Source: Mesorhizobium sp. YM1C-6-2 | GTDB taxonomy: Bacteria > Pseudomonadota > Alphaproteobacteria > Rhizobiales > Rhizobiaceae | Reading direction: 5' to 3' | Length of the DNA stretch: 64,000 bases | Assembly (NCBI RefSeq): GCF_003666685.1 | Contig: NZ_RCIZ01000002.1 | Location: 268,501-332,500, forward strand | Part shown: positions 27,706 to 40,716 of the stretch, in pieces | Numbering within the stretch: the first letter of the stretch is position 1 | Layout: every line of letters begins with the position of its first letter | Made by a program: the position numbers and the translations under genes | Notes under the pieces: model-generated | What the model was told of the DNA's origin: nothing | What the model saw: the letters and a program-made list of their open reading frames with translations, nothing else | Databases searched by the model: none

Positions 27706-28749
27706 TCAGGTTTTGTCAATATTCTGATAACCTTCACATGAATGTCGGTCGAATTTCCGTCGGATAGTCTGGAGTGATGCGTGAGCATATCGAAGTAGCA
27801 TTCTCACGTCGCGATGACCGCTGATGGAGGCAACTTCCGGAACCGTTAGACCTAGTTCGAACAACCGGGAAATAGCCTCGTGCCGTAAATCGTGAAAATG
27901 AAGATCTTCGATCTTCGCCCTTTTCGTCAGCCGATCCCAGGAGAGACGAAGTGCGAGGGGAGTTGTGGGAAACAGTCGCCTGTTTTCCGCTCTAGCATCC
28001 GCGCTCATTTTGGCGAGAACGTTGTCCAAGATCGTCGTTGCGGTAGGCGAAAGTGGGATGATTCTCGAATAGCCGTTTTTCGATTCCCTGACTGTCGCAA
28101 TTTGCCGCTCAAGGTCGATGTCCCCGAATCGTAGCGCCAGAATCTCACTGCGCCTCATGCCGGTTTCGAGAGCAAAACGAACTACAATCATGGTGTAGGG
28201 GTTACGCAACTTCCTCGCGGCTTCCAGCAGCTTGTCGAATTCGCCAGGGCGCAGACGCCTTTCACGCTTGTTGTCGTTTGCCTTCACGGAAAGCTCAGAA
28301 AGTGGATTGTGCCTGAGGGGGATTTTCCAGTCAGTGCGAGCGACTTCAAACATATTGCTGACAGGCGACAACTGTCGCTTTAGAGACTTCCCGGAGATAG
28401 TCCTGAGACGTTCATCCCGATAGCTGGCGAAGTCTGCTGTTGTTAGATCAGAGAGGCGTTTCTTACAGACCGGATGGCGGAGGAATGCGTCGAGTATAAT
28501 TGTCTCGATTTCGGCTCCCTTCTTGGCCGGGACGACTTCGTTCCGGTAACGCGTCACGAGTTCGGCCAGGGTGATCCGATCAAGCTGTTTCCTGTCGGGA
28601 CCAAGCTCGCCTCTGTCCGCTTGTCTTTCCTGATGTCGAGCCCATTCTTTAGCGTCGGACAGTTTATGAAAAGTCTTAGTGATCGTGGGGAATCCCGTTC
28701 GGCGGATTCGTACTTGGTACTTGTCGCGATGCTTGCGTATTGAAGACAT
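27706..28749 (-). CDS. int: Tyrosine-type site-specific integrase
   Basis: 347 residues from ATG 28749, which has AGGAG 8 bases upstream; a frame-consistent start at 28794 lacks one. An N-terminal Arm/AP2-like DNA-binding region (KYQVRIRRTGFPTITKTFHKLSDAKEWA), a core-binding SAM-like domain, and the catalytic domain with Arg in ETGMRRSE, HDLRHE, GHRDVRMLLRYAH and Tyr are all complete. It lies 97 bases from the right attachment repeat and reads away from the tRNA, so it is almost certainly the enzyme that recombined the 67-bp repeats. Confidence 0.93.
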   Translation of the reverse strand: MSSIRKHRDKYQVRIRRTGFPTITKTFHKLSDAKEWARHQERQADRGELGPDRKQLDRITLAELVTRYRNEVVPAKKGAEIETIILDAFLRHPVCKKRLSDLTTADFASYRDERLRTISGKSLKRQLSPVSNMFEVARTDWKIPLRHNPLSELSVKANDNKRERRLRPGEFDKLLEAARKLRNPYTMIVVRFALETGMRRSEILALRFGDIDLERQIATVRESKNGYSRIIPLSPTATTILDNVLAKMSADARAENRRLFPTTPLALRLSWDRLTKRAKIEDLHFHDLRHEAISRLFELGLTVPEVASISGHRDVRMLLRYAHASLQTIRRKFDRHSCEGYQNIDKT

Positions 28750-28845
28750 GTCGGCACGCTCCTGGAGCCAGAGTGGGACCAGCAGCGAATTCAACAGTCT
28801 TTGGAAGCTCGACGAAGCCGATTTGTCTAACGAAATCAGCTATTT

Positions 28846-28923
<78 letters not shown>

Positions 28924-29018
28924 ATCCGACCGGAGCGCATACACCACTTTTGATCCGGCGCGTCAATAGCGGTTTGACGGCCTCGATGCATGTCCCCTGC
29001 GGCGAAAAATCCTGCTTG

Positions 29019-29381
29019 TCAGGCGGCCTGCAGCATCTTCTCGACCTCGTTGACGAGATCGCGCAGATGGAAGGGCTTCGACAGGATCTTGGCGTCCTTG
29101 GGCGCCTTCGAGTCCGGGTTCAGCGCCACCGCCGCGAAGCCGGTGATGAACATCACCTTGAGGTCGGGGTCGATCTCGGTGGCGCGGCGGGCGAGCTCGA
29201 TGCCGTCCATCTCCGGCATGACGATGTCGGTGAGCAGCAGCGAGAAGGGCTCCTCGCGCAGCCGCTCATAGGCGCTCGCGCCATTGTCGAAATCGCTGAC
29301 GTCGTAACCGGCGCGTTCGAGCGCCTTGACCAGAAACCGACGCATGTCGTCGTCGTCTTCCGCAAGCAGTATGCGTGCCAT
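29019..29381 (-). CDS. cpdR: CpdR-type single-domain response regulator
   Basis: 120 residues, a receiver domain only. The acidic pocket is at residues 8-12 (AEDDDD), the phospho-acceptor is Asp52 in LLTDIVMPEMDG, and Lys102 is in SKPF. Sequence and length match CpdR of alphaproteobacteria, which when unphosphorylated directs ClpXP to the cell pole to degrade cell-cycle regulators. The Ala-Ala end is typical. ATG 29381 with GGATAGGA upstream is used. It is divergent from the formylglutamate amidohydrolase gene. Confidence 0.92.
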   Translation of the reverse strand: MARILLAEDDDDMRRFLVKALERAGYDVSDFDNGASAYERLREEPFSLLLTDIVMPEMDGIELARRATEIDPDLKVMFITGFAAVALNPDSKAPKDAKILSKPFHLRDLVNEVEKMLQAA

Positions 29382-29531
29382 TCCTATCCCGTCCGAATCG
29401 CCCACGGAGCCGTTCCCAAGCCGGCCCGTTAACCATGATGTATATGAAGCCTGGAGGGTAAACATCAAGTGAATGTTGCCGGCCCGGTCGATGACGGCCG
29501 GCGCGGCTGTGCTGGACAGGGGGGCCTGCAG

Positions 29532-30473
29532 ATGTCAATTTCGACGCATGTTGTTCCAGAGCGCATGGCCATGACGCCGGCCGACGACTTCTCGGCCGTG
29601 CCGCCCTTCGAGATCCGCGAGAGCGCCGAGCAGCGCGTCCCGTTCGTCTTCAATTCTCCGCACAGCGGCAAACACTATCCCGAGCGCTTCCTGTCGCTGA
29701 CCAAGCTCGACCGCATGGCGATCCGCCGCTCGGAGGATTGTTTCGTCGACGAGCTGTTCGGGGCGGCGGTGCCGCTCGGCGCGCCGATGCTGGCCGCCAA
29801 TTTCCCGCGCGCCTATCTCGACGTGAACCGCGAGCCGTGGGAGCTCGACCCCAGGATGTTCGTCGAGCCGGTGCCGTCCTTCGCCAACATCCGCTCGGCG
29901 CGGGTGGCGGGCGGTCTCGGCACCGTTCCCAAGCTGGTCGGCGAGGGGCTCGACATCTATCCCGGCCGCCTGCCGCTCGCCGAGGCCGTGGCCCGCATCG
30001 ATTCGGTCTACAAGCCCTATCACGACGCGCTGAAGCGTCTGCTCACCCGCACCCATTCCCGCTTCGGCTACGCGGTGCTGATCGACTGTCATTCGATGCC
30101 GGCGAGCATCCGCGTCGGCGACAACGGGATGCGGCCCGACTTCATCATCGGCGACCGGTTCGGAGCTTCCGCCACGCGGACGCTCACCGAGGCCGCGATC
30201 GCGCTGCTCATCTCGATGGGTTACACGGTCGCCCACAACAAGCCCTATGCGGGCGGCTTCATCACCGAGCATTACGGACGGCCGGCGCGCGGACTGCACG
30301 CGCTGCAGATCGAGATCAACCGCGGCCTCTACATGAACGAGCGGACGCTGCAGAAGTCGTCGGGCTTCGATGCGCTGGCCGACGACCTGGCGCGCCTGTC
30401 GGCCGAACTGATGGCGATGCCCGACCACAATTTCCTGGATGGCCCGCTGGACCGTCCGCTCGCCGCCGAGTAG
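29532..30473 (+). CDS. N-formylglutamate amidohydrolase family protein (HutG-like)
   Basis: 313 residues from ATG 29532. VPFVFNSPHSGKHYP near the N-terminus, RAYLDVNREPWELDP, and LIDCHSMP supply the metal-site residues of the N-formylglutamate amidohydrolase (FGase) family, which releases formate and glutamate from N-formylglutamate. The segment ALQIEINRGLYMNE is also typical. It could complete the reaction begun by the HutF-like enzyme at 16482, although in rhizobia this gene beside cpdR is also found without other hut genes. It is followed by the sRNA locus. Confidence 0.85.
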   Translation: MSISTHVVPERMAMTPADDFSAVPPFEIRESAEQRVPFVFNSPHSGKHYPERFLSLTKLDRMAIRRSEDCFVDELFGAAVPLGAPMLAANFPRAYLDVNREPWELDPRMFVEPVPSFANIRSARVAGGLGTVPKLVGEGLDIYPGRLPLAEAVARIDSVYKPYHDALKRLLTRTHSRFGYAVLIDCHSMPASIRVGDNGMRPDFIIGDRFGASATRTLTEAAIALLISMGYTVAHNKPYAGGFITEHYGRPARGLHALQIEINRGLYMNERTLQKSSGFDALADDLARLSAELMAMPDHNFLDGPLDRPLAAE

Positions 30474-30877
30474 CGCCGGCAGCCATCGAGCCCGCCGATC
30501 GAATCTGACCGATGGAACAGCGGCGCTAAAAAAAGACCGCATCGTCGCCGACGCGGTCGAAGTCTAGGGAGGAAACGCCCAAGGAGGGCATGGACAGGAC
30601 ACCTGTCCGACTCGCAGGGTATTGTGCGATGCACAAATGTCAACAATTTCTGAAGGGCTTTTGGCCTACATATAGGGAAAAACGGCGCGAAAGAGCATAC
30701 TAGTTGTATTTTTGCATCAGTTTTGCCCGGGGAGAGGCGCAATTTTGTCGGGCGCCGTATCGCGTTCGGTGACGTCGAAATCGAAACGGCGCTGGGATAG
30801 AAGGGTTCTCTGGAAGTGGCGCGGCCCTCGATTGCGGACCGGCGCGGCTTCAGGGATCGGGCATCAGGAGGCGTTCT
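30474..30877. other. Intergenic region holding the sRNA and the hisN leader
   Basis: 404 bp without a protein gene. Apart from the minus-strand sRNA (about 30528-30609) and its promoter (30616-30643), nothing further is recognisable until the AGGAG ribosome site at 30866-30870 for hisN. Confidence 0.6.
30528..30609 (-). ncRNA. suhB/MmgR-type small RNA
   Basis: On the minus strand, a CCTCCTTGGGCG and TTTCCTCCC region (about 30569-30592) leads to a GC-rich terminator hairpin GACCGC/GCGGTC (30535-30558) and seven T (30528-30534). A promoter-like TTGACA is at 30638-30643 (minus strand) with a weak -10 near 30616-30621, giving a start near 30609 and a length of about 82 nt. These are the features of the alphaproteobacterial suhB RNA (MmgR/ar8 family). 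It lies beside an inositol monophosphatase-like gene, where the family was first noted. Confidence 0.7.
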
Positions 30878-31681
30878 TTGGAAATTTCGGTCGAGTTCTT
30901 CCGGCGCATAGCGGCCGCCGCGGGAGAGCAGGCATTGCCGCGCTTCCGCCGCTACGGCGACATATTGAACAAGCAGCAGGGCGGCTTCGACCCGGTGACC
31001 GAGGCGGACCGCGAGGCCGAGCAGGCGATCCGCGCCTTGATCCGCGCGGAGCATCCCGGTCACGGCATCCTCGGTGAGGAATTCGGCTCTGAGAACATGA
31101 CGAGCGACCATGTCTGGGTGATCGACCCGATTGACGGTACGCGCTCCTTCATTTCCGGTATCCCGCTCTGGGGCACGCTCGTCGGCCTGACGGAAAAGGG
31201 TGACGCCGTCGCCGGGATGATGGCGCAGCCCTTTATCGGCGAGCTGTTCTACGCGACCGGTGGCGAAGCCTGGTACGAAGGCCCGCACGGCCGGGCCAAA
31301 CCGCAGCGCCTGTCGACGCGCAAGACGACCTCGCTCGCCGAGGCGACGCTCTGCACGACGACGCCGGCGCTGTTCCAGGGCGACAGGCGCACCGCCTATG
31401 ACCGGCTGGAGAAGGCGGTGCGGCTGCCGCGCTACGGCACCGATTGCTACGCCTATGTCATGCTCGCCGCCGGCAATGTCGACCTCGTCGTCGAGGTCGG
31501 CCTGCAGCCATACGACATCGTCGCCCTGATCCCGATCATCGAGGCGGCCGGCGGTATCGTCACGGAATGGAGCGGCGGGGCGGCGGAGGAGGGCGGCGGC
31601 ATCATCGCCGCGGCGACGCCCGAGCTTCATGCCGCCGCGATGGCCGTGCTGCATGCCGGCCGGGACGATCCTGCCGGCTAA
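30878..31681 (+). CDS. hisN: Histidinol-phosphatase, inositol monophosphatase family (HisN-like)
   Basis: 267 residues, starting at TTG 30878 with AGGAG 7 bases upstream. Metal-binding motifs of the IMPase superfamily are in order: GEEFGSE, WVIDPIDGTRSF and GTDCYAY near the C-terminal domain, then VEVGLQPYDIVALIPIIEAAGG. The sequence groups with HisN histidinol-phosphatases rather than with SuhB proper; both hydrolyse small phosphomonoesters with Mg. It is preceded by the divergent suhB-type sRNA and stands alone. Confidence 0.83.
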   Translation: MEISVEFFRRIAAAAGEQALPRFRRYGDILNKQQGGFDPVTEADREAEQAIRALIRAEHPGHGILGEEFGSENMTSDHVWVIDPIDGTRSFISGIPLWGTLVGLTEKGDAVAGMMAQPFIGELFYATGGEAWYEGPHGRAKPQRLSTRKTTSLAEATLCTTTPALFQGDRRTAYDRLEKAVRLPRYGTDCYAYVMLAAGNVDLVVEVGLQPYDIVALIPIIEAAGGIVTEWSGGAAEEGGGIIAAATPELHAAAMAVLHAGRDDPAG

Positions 31682-31783
31682 AGCTACTCGAGGAAAAGCG
31701 ACAAGCCCTGTTGCCGAGAATTGCACGCGAATTCTGGGGTAGAACTGCGTCGGACCCCGGATATCCGGGAACGGGTTTGCATC

Positions 31784-32125
31784 TCAGGCGGAAGCTTTCT
31801 CGAGAGCATGGGCGATGGCTTCCTGCCCCCATTCATTCAGGCTCTTGCCGGCCAGTTCAGCCGCTATCGCAGCTTTGGAATGGACCTCTGGACTGACGCG
31901 AAGCATAAGGTTGCCGCTCAGACTCTTCTGCGGGGCCTTGCCAACTTTCTTGCAGGTCTCGATGTAGTCGTTGACCGCCTCATGGAAGGCAGCCTTCAGA
32001 TCAGTGACCGTGTCTGCGTGAAAGCCGACTACATCTTGTATTCCAGCGATCCGGCCGACGAAAATTTCATCGTCGCCGTCGAATTCGATCCGGGCCGAAT
32101 ACCCCTTGTACGAGAGCGCCTTCAT
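31784..32125 (-). CDS. hicB: HicB-family antitoxin
   Basis: 113 residues. The N-terminal part (KALSYKGYSARIEFDGDDEIFVGRI, then VGFHADTVTDLKAAFHEAVNDY) is the partially degraded RNase-H-like HicB fold, and the C-terminal part (SGNLMLRVSPEVHSKAAIAAELAGKSLNEW) is a ribbon-helix-helix DNA-binding domain. It neutralises HicA and represses the operon. ATG 32125 overlaps the hicA stop in ATGA, so the two are coupled in the toxin-first order usual for hicAB. Confidence 0.9.
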   Translation of the reverse strand: MKALSYKGYSARIEFDGDDEIFVGRIAGIQDVVGFHADTVTDLKAAFHEAVNDYIETCKKVGKAPQKSLSGNLMLRVSPEVHSKAAIAAELAGKSLNEWGQEAIAHALEKASA

Positions 32126-32376
32126 GGCTCCACTCCTATCTGTGCGAGAAACGCACGGGCGTCCCTGACCTGATAGCGCTTCGCTTCCTTGGCCGGGTGC
32201 GGTCTGTGAAAACTGGCGATCTGGCCTTTGAAGTTGAACCGGACGCGGGAACCGCTTCCCTCGATCACTTCGCATCCGACCGCGACCAACAGGCTTTCGA
32301 TATCGGCCCAAGCAATGGATCCCGATACGGGGTCGGTGAACACGGCTGCAAGGGTCTTCTTCTGCCTGCTGTTCAT
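32122..32376 (-). CDS. hicA: HicA-family toxin (mRNA interferase)
   Basis: 84 residues from ATG 32376. The fold is shown by IAWADIESLLVAVGCEVIEGSGSRVRFNF and the C-terminal YQVRDARAFLAQIGV. The catalytic His of the classical GSH motif is not seen at that place (GSGSR here); FHRPHP follows, as in the HicA subgroup with that variation. It would cleave mRNA when unopposed. An operator-like palindrome lies immediately upstream. Confidence 0.85.
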   Translation of the reverse strand: MNSRQKKTLAAVFTDPVSGSIAWADIESLLVAVGCEVIEGSGSRVRFNFKGQIASFHRPHPAKEAKRYQVRDARAFLAQIGVEP

Positions 32377-32377
32377 G

Positions 32378-32411
32378 CTTGCAATATATGCATGCATGCA
32401 GGATTTGCAAG
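32378..32411 (-). promoter_or_regulatory. hicAB operator
   Basis: Outer inverted repeat CTTGCAA (32378-32384) / TTGCAAG (32405-32411) flanks a core palindrome TGCATGCATGCA (32389-32400); another TGCATGCA follows at 32419-32426. It starts 2 bases upstream of the hicA ATG and is placed for binding by the ribbon-helix-helix domain of HicB. Confidence 0.7.
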
Positions 32412-32489
32412 CAAAAAATGCATGCAGCGCTCGTGATACCTCCTCCGGCACTTGAGGTGCTCGACCGCCTCAGTACTTCAGCGGTTGCC

Positions 32490-33446
32490 TTAGATCCCCT
32501 CGTCGTTGCCGGGGATGAAGGCGTCGAAGGCGGCAAGCAGCTGCTCGCGGAAGATATCGGCCTCCTGCAGCAGCTCGTGGCGGGCCCCGGCGATGGTGAG
32601 GATCTGCCCGCCGCGCAGGCGCCTGGCGTAGTCGGCGATGGCGCGGGTGGAGACGATCTCGTCATTGCCGGCGCCGACGAACATGACGGGAATGTTGATC
32701 CGCTGCATGAACTCCGGGTCCTGCACGATGTCGACCGCCCTGCAGGCAGCGCGGATCCATGCGACCGTCGGGCCGCCCAGCCCGAGCTTGGGATGTTTCT
32801 CGTAAAGCTCCATGTTGCGGCGATAGCGACCGATGTCGGTGGTCAGCTTGTTGGTGGCGAAGGGCGGCGAGCGCCTGGGACGCGGTCCCCAGGCGCCGTA
32901 CATGCGCCCCAGCCCCAGCCAGTAGAGCACGCCGGCAATGCGGCCGATCGCGGACATGGTGAGCGGGAAGCCGGTATAGGTGAAGAAGGGCGCGGCCAGC
33001 ACCATGCGCCTGACCCGGTTGACCAGTGAGGGCGTGGCGAGCAGCGCGATCAGCGAGCCGGTCGAATGGGCGAGTATGTAATAGGGACCGCGACAGTCCG
33101 GCAGCACGACCTCTTCGAAGAAGCGGTCGAGATCCTTCACATAGTCGCCGAAGTCCCTGACATGACCGCGCTGCGGATCGCGCAGTAGCCGCTCCGAGCC
33201 GCCCTGGCCGCGCCAGTCGAGAATGGCGGTGGTGAAGCCGCGCTCCGACAGGTTGCGCGCAGTCTCGAAATATTTCTCGATGGATTCGTTGCGGCCGGGG
33301 AGCACGATGACTGTGCCCTTCAGCGGACGCGCCACGGCCGGAAAGCGCCCGTAGCGCAGCTTCTTCCCGTCGAAGCCGGCGAAATAACCTCCGCTCGCCT
33401 TCTCCGGCAGGGGATTGCTGGGAATCTCGTGGAAGATGTCCGTCAT
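32490..33446 (-). CDS. Alpha/beta hydrolase, lysophospholipase-like (PldB family)
   Basis: 318 residues from ATG 33446. GTVIVLPGRNESIEKYFETARNL and FTTAILDWRGQGGSERL are the oxyanion and cap-entry segments of the monoglyceride lipase/lysophospholipase group. The nucleophile elbow is AHSTGS instead of the commoner GHSMGG, and catalytic Asp (GAGNDEIVS) and His (GARHELLQEAD) are present. No signal peptide is seen, so it is cytoplasmic. It is probably a carboxylesterase or lysophospholipase; substrate unknown. It stands alone, convergent with nothing and upstream of hicAB on the same strand. Confidence 0.8.
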   Translation of the reverse strand: MTDIFHEIPSNPLPEKASGGYFAGFDGKKLRYGRFPAVARPLKGTVIVLPGRNESIEKYFETARNLSERGFTTAILDWRGQGGSERLLRDPQRGHVRDFGDYVKDLDRFFEEVVLPDCRGPYYILAHSTGSLIALLATPSLVNRVRRMVLAAPFFTYTGFPLTMSAIGRIAGVLYWLGLGRMYGAWGPRPRRSPPFATNKLTTDIGRYRRNMELYEKHPKLGLGGPTVAWIRAACRAVDIVQDPEFMQRINIPVMFVGAGNDEIVSTRAIADYARRLRGGQILTIAGARHELLQEADIFREQLLAAFDAFIPGNDEGI

Positions 33447-33758
33447 GAGGCGCTTTCGCGTCGGTGGGTCGGCGCCGTGGCCGATCTGGCGCGCTGTCAG
33501 GTGATAGAAAGCGGGACGGGAGAAAGCAAGCCACCGTCCCAACCGGTCTGAAAGACAAGGCCGGAAGACCGCCTGCGCGATCCTCCGGCCTCGGTCGATC
33601 CGGGGGAAGGGACGTTACACCCGGCTCGAACTGATCGCGGTGCGGCTTTCGCATCGCGTCGTTGGGATGAGACTAGGCCGGATGTCCTGAACGTTGCCCG
33701 AAGCGGCGGTTCATCTTCGGTTCATCGGATTCCCGCTCCAAAACCGTCGGCAGGAAGC
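33447..33758. other. Gene-free stretch upstream of hsp20
   Basis: About 310 bp without a supported gene. An 8-bp inverted repeat AGGCCGGA (33558-33565) / TCCGGCCT (33584-33591) is the only clear structure; it has no T-run. The promoter of the hydrolase probably lies at the left side, close to 33446. Confidence 0.4.
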
Positions 33759-33787
33759 CTTGAAATGCCGTTTTTGCCTTCCCAAAT
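33759..33787 (+). promoter_or_regulatory. Sigma-32 (RpoH)-type heat-shock promoter
   Basis: CTTGAAA at 33759-33765 and CCCAAAT at 33781-33787, separated by 15 bases, fit the RpoH consensus (CTTGAAA, CCCCATnT). It lies about 110 bases before the small heat-shock protein start. Confidence 0.75.
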
Positions 33788-33794
33788 GACCTCT

Positions 33795-33894
33795 GCGGCC
33801 GCCGTATCCGGGGCCGCTGGTCCGGTCGGAACGCCAGAATGGGTTCTGCCGAAGGGCCAAACGCAAACCATGTTGCTCAACAGGAGAACACCCC
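33795..33894 (+). promoter_or_regulatory. ROSE-type RNA thermometer in the hsp20 leader
   Basis: The leader ends TTGCTCAACAGGAG (33873-33886) 8 bases before the ATG. UUGCU can pair with AGGAG through the unusual G-G pair that defines the ROSE element's last hairpin, hiding the ribosome site at low temperature. Length (about 100 nt after the sigma-32-like promoter) and the downstream Hsp20 gene match the rhizobial ROSE family. The 5' boundary is estimated from the promoter. Confidence 0.8.
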
Positions 33895-34359
33895 ATGCGT
33901 CATGTCGATTTTTCCCCGCTCTATCGCTCGACCGTAGGCTTCGACCGCCTCTTCACGATGCTCGACTCGCTCGCGCAGCCTGACAGCGGCCAGACCTATC
34001 CGCCCTACAACATCGAGCGTACCGGCGAGGACGCCTACCGCATCTCCATGGCCGTCGCCGGCTTCTCGGAGAAGGAGATCGCGATCGAGGCCCACCGCAA
34101 CGTTCTGTCCGTGAAGGGCGAGCGCAAGGACGAGGCCAATGGCGAAGGCTCCGAGGTGCTCTATCGCGGCATCGCCGCCCGTTCTTTCGAGCGCCGCTTT
34201 CAGCTTGCCGACCATGTCGAGGTGCTGGGCGCCGAGCTGAAGAATGGCCTGCTCCACATCGATCTGAAGCGCTCGGTTCCCGAGGAGCTGAAGCCGCGCA
34301 AGATCGAGATCGCCAATGGCGGCAAAGCCAAGCAGATCGAGGCGAAAGCCGCTGCCTGA
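33895..34359 (+). CDS. Small heat-shock protein Hsp20 (IbpA/HspH class)
   Basis: 154 residues. It starts RHVDFSPLYRSTVGFDRLF, the class A rhizobial sHsp N-terminus. The alpha-crystallin domain follows (YPPYNIERTGEDAYRISMAVAGFSEKEI to GLLHIDLKRSVPEELKP). A short Lys/Ala-rich tail ends it. It is an ATP-independent holdase that binds unfolding proteins. Control by both RpoH-type promoter and ROSE thermometer fits heat induction, and a terminator follows at 34384. Confidence 0.93.
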   Translation: MRHVDFSPLYRSTVGFDRLFTMLDSLAQPDSGQTYPPYNIERTGEDAYRISMAVAGFSEKEIAIEAHRNVLSVKGERKDEANGEGSEVLYRGIAARSFERRFQLADHVEVLGAELKNGLLHIDLKRSVPEELKPRKIEIANGGKAKQIEAKAAA

Positions 34360-34383
34360 CCTTAGAGTCTCCTCCCGAGACGG

Positions 34384-34410
34384 AAGCGGCGCCGAAAGGC
34401 GCCGCTTTTT
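34384..34410 (+). terminator. Intrinsic terminator of hsp20
   Basis: Perfect 10-bp stem AAGCGGCGCC (34384-34393) / GGCGCCGCTT (34398-34407), GAAA tetraloop, then T-run to 34410. It also sits directly beyond the convergent threonine aldolase stop, and may work on both strands. Confidence 0.9.
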
Positions 34411-34412
34411 GT

Positions 34413-35471
34413 TTAGCCGATCAGCTCGCCGAACCGGTCGACTTCATCCGTCGTGGTCGCGAAGCTGGTGACGAAGCGCCAGAGCTTTTCGCCGGGCTGG
34501 ATGCCGCCGCTGAAAGCGGCGGGCGTGTGCCAGTCGTAGAAGCGGGCGCCTTTCTCCTGCAGTGCCTCCGCCGTCTTCACCGGCAGGATGGCGAAGACCT
34601 CGTTGGCCTCAGGCTCCCAGGCGAGGCGCATCGTCTTCGAGGCGCGGATGTGTCCTGCGAGCCGCGCCGACATGGCGTTGGCGTGACGCGCCGTTTCCAG
34701 CCACAGCCCGTCCTGGAAATAGGCGTCGAACTGCGCGGCGATGAAGCGCGATTTCGAGAAGAGCTGTGCGGCGCGCTTGCGGATGAAGGTGAATTCCCTG
34801 GCGCGGTCGGGGTCGAACATGACGACGGCCTCGGCGCACCAGCAGCCGTTCTTGGTGCCGCCGAAGGAGATGATGTCGACGCCGCTCTTCCAGGTCATCT
34901 CGGCCGGCGTCGTCTCGAGCGCGACCAGCGCATTGGCGAAGCGGGCGCCGTCCATGTGGAGCGGCAGCGCGTGCTTCTTGGCGATGGCCGAGATCGCCCG
35001 GATCTGGTCGAGGGAATAGACGGTGCCGATTTCGGTCGCCTGGGTGATCGTGATGGCAGCCGGCCGGCCGGCATGCACATTGTCGACGGCGAAACGCCCG
35101 ACGGCCTGCGAGAGCTTTTCGGGATCGATGCGGCCGAGCGCACCGTCGACTGCGAAGAGCCGCGAGCCGCCCATGAAATATTCTGGCGCGCCGCATTCGT
35201 CGTCCATGACATGCGATTCGCGGTGGCAGAAGGAGAGGCCGCCCGGCTTGTTCGCCGAAACCAGCGACAGCGAGTTCGCCGCGGTGCCGGTGCCGACGAA
35301 GAAGACCGCCGCCTCGCGCTCGAAGATCTCCGAAAATGTCGCCTGCACTTTCGCGTCCAGCGAACCGTTGCCATAGGCCGGCGCGAAGCCCGATGCATGA
35401 GCCGAGAGGCCGGCGGCGATCTTCGGGTGCGCGCCCGCCCAATTGTCCGATGCGAAAATCACGTGATCCAT
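34413..35471 (-). CDS. ltaE: Low-specificity L-threonine aldolase
   Basis: 352 residues from ATG 35471. A PLP fold-type I enzyme: FASDNWAGAHP at the N-terminus, YGNGSLDAKVQATF, HMDGARFANA, and the Schiff-base Lys in SFGGTKNG. It cleaves L-threonine and allo-threonine into glycine and acetaldehyde. At this length it belongs to the LtaE-like group common in rhizobia. An upstream start (35555) would add 28 residues without family resemblance. It is divergent from gltB. Confidence 0.9.
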   Translation of the reverse strand: MDHVIFASDNWAGAHPKIAAGLSAHASGFAPAYGNGSLDAKVQATFSEIFEREAAVFFVGTGTAANSLSLVSANKPGGLSFCHRESHVMDDECGAPEYFMGGSRLFAVDGALGRIDPEKLSQAVGRFAVDNVHAGRPAAITITQATEIGTVYSLDQIRAISAIAKKHALPLHMDGARFANALVALETTPAEMTWKSGVDIISFGGTKNGCWCAEAVVMFDPDRAREFTFIRKRAAQLFSKSRFIAAQFDAYFQDGLWLETARHANAMSARLAGHIRASKTMRLAWEPEANEVFAILPVKTAEALQEKGARFYDWHTPAAFSGGIQPGEKLWRFVTSFATTTDEVDRFGELIG

Positions 35472-35813
35472 TCCGAGGGTTTTTGAAGCGGTGCGACCTG
35501 ACTGCTTTTTCACGGCAACTTCAAGGGCAGCCAGTCCAGAAATTCGTTGCGTCACGCCCGGCGATTGCCCGATGCGGACGACCTTAGATTGTGTGCCGCG
35601 CCGCTCTCGCGCAATTTTCTTTCACAGATGCTCCGATTTTTTTGTGAATCGGTCTTGTCAGGGCCGCCGGTTTCTGCGATAAAAAATTTAGGACAGCATT
35701 ACTGTCTTATTTATCTGCGCATTGCCGGCCGGTTTGGCGTATGCTTGACGCCCCTGCCGGCCATGCGCGTCGCAAGAACGCACGGCAGCCCTCTAGAAGG
35801 ACGCACGGAGGTT
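35472..35813. promoter_or_regulatory. ltaE-gltB divergent intergenic region
   Basis: 342 bp. A candidate gltB promoter is TTGTCA (35655-35660), 17-base spacer, GATAAA (35678-35683). Just downstream, the inverted repeat GACAG (35692-35696) / CTGTC (35702-35706) could be an operator. A GGAGG ribosome site at 35807-35811 precedes three successive ATG codons. Nothing else recognised. Confidence 0.5.
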
Positions 35814-40532
<4,719 letters not shown>

Positions 40533-40716
40533 TCAGGCTGGCGATCTTCACGATGGGGGTGCCCCCATCACGAAAACCCGGAGCGCGTCCGCGCTGATTG
40601 ACGGGCCGCTGCGTGTGGCCTTGAATGCCGGAGCCAGTCTCCGGCTCCCAATCAATGTACGCAGGACCGTGGGTTGCCGATGAAGGTCCCGGTCGAACGC
40701 TGATCCGAGATGAGCC
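40533..40716. other. gltB-gltD spacer with hairpins
   Basis: 184 bp. GATGGGGG (40552-40559) and CCCCCATC (40562-40569) can pair with a two-base gap, and GGAGCC (40630-40635) / GGCTCC (40643-40648) form a second stem. No T-run, so it is probably not a terminator; may set the subunit ratio. Confidence 0.45.
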
